A DNA stretch of 11,062 nt from Akkermansia sp. (lineage in GTDB: Bacteria > Verrucomicrobiota > Verrucomicrobiia > Verrucomicrobiales > Akkermansiaceae), in the NCBI GenBank assembly GCA_017555465.1, contig JAFZGH010000078.1, positions 1 to 11,062 of the forward strand, in the 5' to 3' direction. The stretch's first letter is position 1; the number at the start of each line of letters is the position of its first letter. Of the stretch, positions 7,206 through 11,062 are shown in pieces. Below the pieces are notes generated by a model, which was given only the letters and a program-made list of their open reading frames with translations, did not search any database and was not told where the DNA came from. Both the position numbers and the translations under genes were made by a program.

Positions 7206-7894
7206 GACTGGAACAGTTTGAGTTCCAGAGCCTTGGCCGCCGCCGCCATTTCTGCTTTGTGCTTACTCTGCCCCTCTGCACTACCAAGTTTCCGCCCATT
7301 CCAGACAACGCACGCACGGAAAGGCCCGGCCGGCTTATCCACAGAAACCAGTTCCACCATATACTTCGGGCCTTCGCCGTTGATAGCTTGAAGCTTTTCC
7401 AGCAATTCGCCCTTGTAGTTAATGGCAATAAGCGAATGCGCCTTATCCAGACTTTCAGCCATCAATTTCAGCGTCACCTTACGCGCCGCGTTATAATTGG
7501 AGTCCATCATGACAGCGCCTATCACGCTTTCAAACGTATTGGCCAGCACCGATACTGCCTCGCGGCCACCACTGGACTCCAGCTGCGGACTCAGCGTTAA
7601 CTGAAGCCCCCAGCCCAGCTTGCGACACAATTCAGCCAGGTGGGCGCGGCTCACAATGGCAGAGCGCATCTTGGTCAACTCACCTTCATCGGCCTTCGGA
7701 TAGCGGGAAAAGAGCTCCCGGCTCACCACGAGCTCCAGCACAGCGTCTCCCAGAAATTCCAACCGCTCATAATTCAGATTCGTGCTGCGTTTCTGGTCAC
7801 TGCTCGGGTGGGTCAGCGCCTGCTTCATCCATGTCTCATCCGTAAACACATAGTCCAGACTTTTTTCTACAGCAGCTCTATCCATGCGCCGCAT
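7202..7894 (-). CDS. rnc: Ribonuclease III
   Basis: RNase III cleaves double-stranded RNA, including rRNA precursors and structured mRNAs, as a homodimer. The 230 residues match the family. The N-terminal catalytic domain contains NYERLEFLGDAVL (41-53) with E43, E46 and D50, then the DEGELTKMRSAIVSR helix. The second acidic motif reads LANTFESVIGA (117-127), with E122 conserved but N119 where most bacterial enzymes have a metal-binding Asp. The C-terminal dsRNA-binding domain (about 157-228) has KGELLEKLQA, GPKYMVEL and the KHKAEMAAAAKAL helix. The ATG at 7894 is chosen; a second ATG at 7885 is equally in frame. A GGGGAAG about ten bases before 7894 may serve as a ribosome-binding site. The gene stands alone on the minus strand, back to back with the ABC importer promoter. 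Function is likely intact, but see the Asp-to-Asn finding. Confidence 0.94.
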   Translation of the reverse strand: MRRMDRAAVEKSLDYVFTDETWMKQALTHPSSDQKRSTNLNYERLEFLGDAVLELVVSRELFSRYPKADEGELTKMRSAIVSRAHLAELCRKLGWGLQLTLSPQLESSGGREAVSVLANTFESVIGAVMMDSNYNAARKVTLKLMAESLDKAHSLIAINYKGELLEKLQAINGEGPKYMVELVSVDKPAGPFRACVVWNGRKLGSAEGQSKHKAEMAAAAKALELKLFQS

Positions 7895-7995
7895 TCTACC
7901 ACAGCTTCCCCGCTTTGGCTAGAGAAATACGTTTCATACATACCCCTTGTATCCTGTAGGGATTAGAATATCATGCAATCAGTTTAACATTTAGC

Positions 7996-8023
7996 TTGCA
8001 TAATCGGCAGTGTGTGTTACAAT
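7996..8023 (+). promoter_or_regulatory. Predicted extended -10 promoter of the ABC importer operon
   Basis: TTGCAT (7996-8001) and TACAAT (8018-8023) are separated by 16 bases, with TGTG one base upstream of the hexamer (TGTGTTACAAT), an extended -10. Predicted transcription start is near 8030, which excludes the in-frame upstream start at 8012. The hexamer is followed by the alternating run CCGCGCGCGG. Confidence 0.6.
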
Positions 8024-8030
8024 CCGCGCG

Positions 8031-8048
8031 CGGGGCGCTTCAACCCCG
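8031..8048 (+). promoter_or_regulatory. Short GC hairpin in the leader of the ABC importer mRNA
   Basis: CGGGG (8031-8035) pairs with CCCCG (8044-8048) around an 8-base loop. It would lie at the extreme 5' end of the predicted transcript, 11 bases before the start codon. It could protect the 5' end or influence initiation; no riboswitch-like structure is seen. Confidence 0.3.
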
Positions 8049-8059
8049 GGTTGTACAAG

Positions 8060-9580
8060 ATGAATAAAACACTTCATATTGTAGCAACTTTAGTTGCTTA
8101 TGTCATGCTCGCCGTGGCTCCGGCATGGAGCGCGGAATCCTCTGCCGAAACTTCGCAGCAGACCTCCAAGCCCATTGCTTGTTTTGAAGACTTGCGCGGA
8201 CGCGTTCTTGCCGTTCCTTCCTCCACCGTGCAGGATATATATGTGGAAGAACATTACCCGGATATCCGCCTCGACCGCTTTGATACCGAGGCCGATATGA
8301 TGCTTTCCCTGCAACAGGAGAAATGCGATGGCGCCATCATGGACGATGTCATCTGCTACGCCCTGGTGCGCAAGACCGAGGGTGTCACCATCCTGCCGGA
8401 CAGCCCCGTCCCCCCCTGCCAGATGGGCGTGGTATTCGGCAAGCACAACGCCGAGCTCTGCAAGCAGTTCAACGCCTTTATCGCCCAGCTTAAAGCCAGT
8501 GGTGAGCTCCAGCAGATCATGGATCGCTGGATCAAGCATTTCGACACAGCCGAAATGCCGAACCTTCCCCTGCCCACCAAGGGCGAACCCATCCGCGTGG
8601 CCATGGAGCCCTGCACCGAACCCATCGTCTTCATCAAGAATGAGAAGATTGCCGGCTTTGACGCCGAACTGGTGCAGCGATTCTCCGTTTACATCAACCG
8701 CCCGGTAGAAATCGTGGAAATGGAGTACGATTCACTCATCGCCTCCACCACCACGGGCAAGGCAGACATGGCCGCCTCCGGCATTCTCATCACCGAGGAA
8801 CGCGCGGAAAGTGTTCTTTTCTCGGACCCCTATTACGACAGCCATTCCCGCGTGGCCGTGCTCACCAAAAACGCAGACGCCTCCATCATCAGCGGCAATG
8901 AAGGTACTCAGTCGCTGGGCATCTGGGGCAGCATCAAGCGCAGCTTCATGCGCAACATCATCGAAGAACGCCGCTACATGCTCCTCTGGGACGGCCTGAA
9001 GGTCACCGTCTACATTTCCTTCTTCTCCGCGCTGCTCGGCACGATTCTGGGAGCTTTCATCTGCTACCTGCGTATGAGCAGCTGCAAAATCTGCAGCACT
9101 TTCGCCCGCGTCTACATCGATATCATGCGCGGCACACCCGTTCTGGTGCTTCTCATGATGATGTGCTACGTTGCCTTCACCCAGTTCGACAACACCCCGG
9201 TGGCTATCATTACCTTTGCCATGAACTTCGCCGCCTACGTGAGCGAAATGTTCCGCACCAGCATCAGCAGCATTGATAAGGGACAGACCGAAGCCGGCAT
9301 TGCCCTGGGATTCTCCCCGGTGCGCACCTTCTACCACATCGTGCTGCCGCAGGCTGTGCGCCGAGTGCTGCCGGTGTACAAGGGTGAGCTCATCTCCCTC
9401 ATCAAGAACACTTCCATCGTAGGTTACGTAGCCGTGGCAGACCTCACGCGCGCTTCGTACATCATCCGCGGTCGCACATTCGACCCCTTCTTCCCGCTTC
9501 TCATGGTGGCGCTCATGTATTTCCTGATTGCATGGCTCTTCACCTACATCCTTGACCGCATCGGCAACAAAGTCTGCTGA
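8060..9580 (+). CDS. Amino-acid ABC importer: solute-binding domain fused to permease
   Basis: This 506-residue fusion is the binding and membrane component of a polar amino-acid (His/Glu/Gln/Arg-type) importer. A signal peptide (residues 1-25) precedes exported solute-binding sequence. Residues 41-160 match the second half of a family-3 binding protein: DLRGRVLAVPSSTVQDIY, the KCDGAIMDD strand, LKASGELQQIMDRWI. Residues 176-269 match the first half: IRVAMEPCTEPIVFI, GFDAELVQRF, KADMAASGILITEERAESVLFSDPYYD. R248 is the expected ligand-carboxylate contact. The permease (about 305-506) has roughly five membrane helices and the EAA loop EAGIALGFSPVRTFYHIVLPQ (411-431), which docks the ATPase. 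Start 8060 is preferred over 8012, which lies upstream of the predicted transcript. The ATPase gene follows after 32 bases. The lobe order is unusual (see findings). Exact substrate is unknown. Confidence 0.9.
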   Translation: MNKTLHIVATLVAYVMLAVAPAWSAESSAETSQQTSKPIACFEDLRGRVLAVPSSTVQDIYVEEHYPDIRLDRFDTEADMMLSLQQEKCDGAIMDDVICYALVRKTEGVTILPDSPVPPCQMGVVFGKHNAELCKQFNAFIAQLKASGELQQIMDRWIKHFDTAEMPNLPLPTKGEPIRVAMEPCTEPIVFIKNEKIAGFDAELVQRFSVYINRPVEIVEMEYDSLIASTTTGKADMAASGILITEERAESVLFSDPYYDSHSRVAVLTKNADASIISGNEGTQSLGIWGSIKRSFMRNIIEERRYMLLWDGLKVTVYISFFSALLGTILGAFICYLRMSSCKICSTFARVYIDIMRGTPVLVLLMMMCYVAFTQFDNTPVAIITFAMNFAAYVSEMFRTSISSIDKGQTEAGIALGFSPVRTFYHIVLPQAVRRVLPVYKGELISLIKNTSIVGYVAVADLTRASYIIRGRTFDPFFPLLMVALMYFLIAWLFTYILDRIGNKVC

Positions 9581-9612
9581 TTTTTCTGAACGCTCATACC
9601 ACTTTAGAAAAG

Positions 9613-10683
9613 ATGATTCAAATCAAACACCTTCAGAAGAGCTTCGGCAAAATTGAAGTTCTCACCGATGTGAACCTGAACATCAAATGCGGTGAGGTCA
9701 TCTCCATCATCGGTCCTTCCGGCACCGGCAAGAGCACCTTCCTGCGCTGCCTCAACCTGCTGGAGCAACCCACCGGCGGCAGCATCATCATCGACGGTGA
9801 GGAAGTGCTCAATGGCAAGGTGAACACATCGAAACTGCGCCAGAAAATGGGCATGGTGTTCCAGTCTTTCAACCTGTTCAACCACCTTTCCGTGCTGGAC
9901 AACGTGTGCATCGGCCCCGTGAAACTGAAAGGCAAAAGCCGCAAGGAAGCCGAAGCCAAGGCCATGGAGCTGCTCAAACTCGTGGGCATGGCAGAAAAGG
10001 CCCATGCCATGCCGGATGAGCTCAGCGGCGGTCAGAAGCAGCGCGCCGCCATCGCCCGCAGCCTTTCTATGGAGCCGGAAATCATCCTTTTCGATGAACC
10101 CACCTCTGCGCTCGACCCCACCATGGTCAGCGAGGTACTTTCCGTTATCCGCGCCCTTGCCCGCCAGGGCATGACCATGGCCATCGTCACCCACGAAATG
10201 AGTTTTGCCCGCGACGTGAGCACCCGCGTGGTATACATGGACAAAGGCATCATTTACGAAGAAGGCACCCCGGAGGAAATCTTCGAGCACCCCAAACGCG
10301 AGCGCACGCGCGTATTCGTGAACCGCATCCGCGACTTCCACTTCGCCTTCCACAGCCCGGACTACGACCGCTTCCTGCTCAAGTCCGAATGGCAGGCCTA
10401 TTGCAACAAGTATTTCCTCACCCGCGAAAGTATGCGCAAGGCACAGCTCATCGGCAACGTGCTCTTCCGCAACCTGCCGCTGGACAAAGGAACGCTGGAT
10501 TTCTACTTCCGTTACTCTGAGCAGACCCGCGAGATGAGCATGGAAGTGCTGCTGCCCTTCGGCACGGATGAAGTAGACCTGGAAAGCAGCCAGATTATCC
10601 GCGAGCTCTGCTCCTCCGTTGAATCCAACATTGAGGACGACCGCGTGAAATACAAGCTCAAACTGCGCCACAAAAATCGCTGA
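9613..10683 (+). CDS. ABC importer ATPase (GlnQ/HisP type) with extra C-terminal domain
   Basis: The first 240 residues are a complete polar amino-acid transporter ATPase: Walker A GPSGTGKST (34-42), Q-loop Q84 in MVFQSFNLFNHLSVLDNV, signature LSGGQKQR (137-144), Walker B IILFDEP (157-163), D-loop SALD, and switch His194 in VTHEM. It should power the binding-permease fusion encoded 32 bases upstream, docking on its EAA loop. GlnQ-type ATPases usually end near residue 240. Here the frame continues for about 115 residues (241-356) with a predicted strand-helix-helix-strand-strand-helix-strand order (FHFAFHS, helix 250-268, helix 271-288, TLDFYFRYSE, MSMEVLLPF, SSQIIRELCSSVE, VKYKLKLR). It does not resemble the NIL domain of MetN and may be a degenerate GHKL-type fold. 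A regulatory role is inference. There is no clear Shine-Dalgarno sequence before the ATG. Confidence 0.93.
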   Translation: MIQIKHLQKSFGKIEVLTDVNLNIKCGEVISIIGPSGTGKSTFLRCLNLLEQPTGGSIIIDGEEVLNGKVNTSKLRQKMGMVFQSFNLFNHLSVLDNVCIGPVKLKGKSRKEAEAKAMELLKLVGMAEKAHAMPDELSGGQKQRAAIARSLSMEPEIILFDEPTSALDPTMVSEVLSVIRALARQGMTMAIVTHEMSFARDVSTRVVYMDKGIIYEEGTPEEIFEHPKRERTRVFVNRIRDFHFAFHSPDYDRFLLKSEWQAYCNKYFLTRESMRKAQLIGNVLFRNLPLDKGTLDFYFRYSEQTREMSMEVLLPFGTDEVDLESSQIIRELCSSVESNIEDDRVKYKLKLRHKNR

Positions 10684-10730
10684 TTGAGCTAACGTGACTC
10701 CTACACATTGCGCTGAATAGCCTGATTTAT

Positions 10731-10758
10731 CGGAGTGGGGAGACTTCAGTCCCCTCCG
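10731..10758 (+). other. Stem-loop after the ABC ATPase gene
   Basis: CGGAG (10731-10735) pairs with CTCCG (10754-10758), and after one bulged T a GGGG pairs with TCCC (one G-T wobble). It begins 48 bases after the stop. No T tract follows on the plus strand, so it is at best a non-canonical terminator or an RNA 3'-end stabiliser for the importer transcript. Confidence 0.4.
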
Positions 10759-10774
10759 TAGAAAACCCTTAATC

Positions 10775-10800
10775 AAAAAAGCAGCTCTGGAGCAACTGCT
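10775..10800 (-). terminator. Candidate intrinsic terminator reading on the minus strand
   Basis: Read on the minus strand, AGCAGTT pairs with AGCTGCT (7 bp with one T-G wobble) around GCTCCAG, and the stem is followed by a run of T (A6 at 10775-10780 on the plus strand). This fits a factor-independent terminator for transcripts coming leftward from the purM side. The same bases can alternatively form CTGGAGC (10787-10793) with GCTCCAG (10798-10804). Confidence 0.4.
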
Positions 10801-10817
10801 CCAGTGAAGCCGCCAGC

Positions 10818-10849
10818 AGTCCCGCGCCGAGATTTCTCAGCGCGGGACT
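10818..10849. repeat. Strong GC-rich inverted repeat upstream of purM
   Basis: AGTCCCGCGC (10818-10827) and GCGCGGGACT (10840-10849) are exact reverse complements. Inside, after one C-A mismatch, GAG pairs with CTC around an ATTT loop, giving a 32-base hairpin. No T tract follows on either strand. It lies 55 bases before the purM -35 element. It may end the importer transcript without a U tract, or bind a protein or belong to an unlisted RNA. Confidence 0.5.
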
Positions 10850-10903
10850 CGCCCAATTCCCTTAACGCGAGCAAATCAGTTGGAAAAACACAGCAGAATC
10901 GGC

Positions 10904-10932
10904 TTGCCAAGCAGGCTGTTCTCATGTATAAT
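10904..10932 (+). promoter_or_regulatory. Strong sigma-70-type promoter of purM
   Basis: TTGCCA (10904-10909) and a consensus TATAAT (10927-10932) are separated by the optimal 17 bases. Transcription is expected near 10939, giving a leader of only 11-23 bases before the candidate start codons. The hexamer is followed by GCGCGCGC, similar to the run after the ABC importer -10. Confidence 0.75.
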
Positions 10933-10961
10933 GCGCGCGCATCCAAGCGATGATTCAAGCT

Positions 10962-11062
10962 ATGTCCGGCAATCTCACTTACAAGCAGTCCGGCGTCGAC
11001 ACTATTGAGGCGCAGTCTTTTGTTTCTGATATCAGTGCACACGTGAAGCGCACGCAGAAAAA
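10962..11062 (+). CDS. purM: Phosphoribosylformylglycinamidine cyclo-ligase, N-terminus (cut by window end)
   Basis: The last 101 bases encode MSGNLTYKQSGVDTIEAQ followed by SFVSDISAHVKRTQK. This fits the N-terminus of PurM (AIR synthetase), which usually reads LTYKDAGVDI...ALV..I...VKRT. PurM closes the imidazole ring in the fifth step of purine synthesis using ATP. The catalytic parts lie beyond the window. An in-frame ATG at 10950 would add MIQA; 10962 is chosen because the family similarity begins there, but no Shine-Dalgarno sequence helps decide. A strong promoter ends 30 bases upstream, so purM is probably the first gene of its transcript. Confidence is limited by having only 33 codons, but the YKxxGVD motif is distinctive. 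Confidence 0.8.
   Translation, partial: MSGNLTYKQSGVDTIEAQSFVSDISAHVKRTQK

Noticed and set aside
7895..7995. Promoter of rnc on the minus strand
   Set aside because: Several weak hexamer-like sequences occur, but none with acceptable -35/-10 spacing, so no specific site is called.
8012..8059. Upstream start of the binding-permease fusion at 8012
   Set aside because: It would precede the signal peptide with 16 polar residues and lies upstream of the predicted transcription start near 8030.
9604..10776. 390-codon open frame on the minus strand across the ABC ATPase gene
   Set aside because: It mirrors a gene with all ABC motifs intact; its His/Ala/Gly/Glu-rich translation matches no family.
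10773..11042. 89-codon minus-strand frame over the purM promoter and start
   Set aside because: It covers a strong plus-strand promoter, several hairpins and the recognised PurM N-terminus; no coding signal is evident.

Overview
The window looks like chromosomal DNA of a moderately GC-rich bacterium. The style of several proteins suggests a Verrucomicrobiota member near Akkermansia: the ValS and PurM sequences, a membrane protein with paired CxxC motifs, a fused binding-protein/permease transporter, and few clear Shine-Dalgarno sequences. This placement comes from recollection of those families and has not been tested. No insertion sequence, integrase, phage gene, tRNA, rRNA or CRISPR array is visible.

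Layout, left to right. (1) 1-1794 is the 3' part of valS, and its upstream end lies outside the window. It is followed closely on the same strand by a membrane protein with two CxxC pairs (1816-2565) and a small secreted protein (2579-2968), neither of recognised function. (2) A 150-base gap carries a promoter and a perfect 8+8 bp inverted repeat in front of a MarR-family regulator. The regulator is followed at short spacing by a PgeF/YfiH-family protein (3646-4329) and 5-formyltetrahydrofolate cyclo-ligase (4333-4884). (3) miaB (4927-6285) has its own extended -10 promoter, placed so that the mRNA may be leaderless. Its stop codon overlaps the start of an exported transglutaminase-like protein (6282-7205). 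(4) rnc (RNase III) lies on the minus strand. It converges on the transglutaminase gene, and the two stop codons share a single CTAG. (5) A two-gene polar amino-acid ABC importer follows (8060-10683): a binding-domain/permease fusion and an ATPase with an unusual C-terminal domain. (6) A gap of about 280 bases with several hairpins leads to a strong promoter and the first codons of purM, cut by the window end.

Most genes are housekeeping: tRNA charging, tRNA modification, folate salvage, RNA processing, peptidoglycan quality control and purine synthesis. The most unusual parts are the importer and the regulator's control region. In the importer the binding-protein lobes appear in the order II then I ahead of the permease, and the ATPase carries about 115 extra residues that resemble a degenerate RsbW-type (GHKL) fold. 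Ahead of the MarR gene, promoter, operator-like repeat and second in-frame ATG are spaced as expected for autorepression. RNase III carries Asn where the family has a metal-binding Asp.
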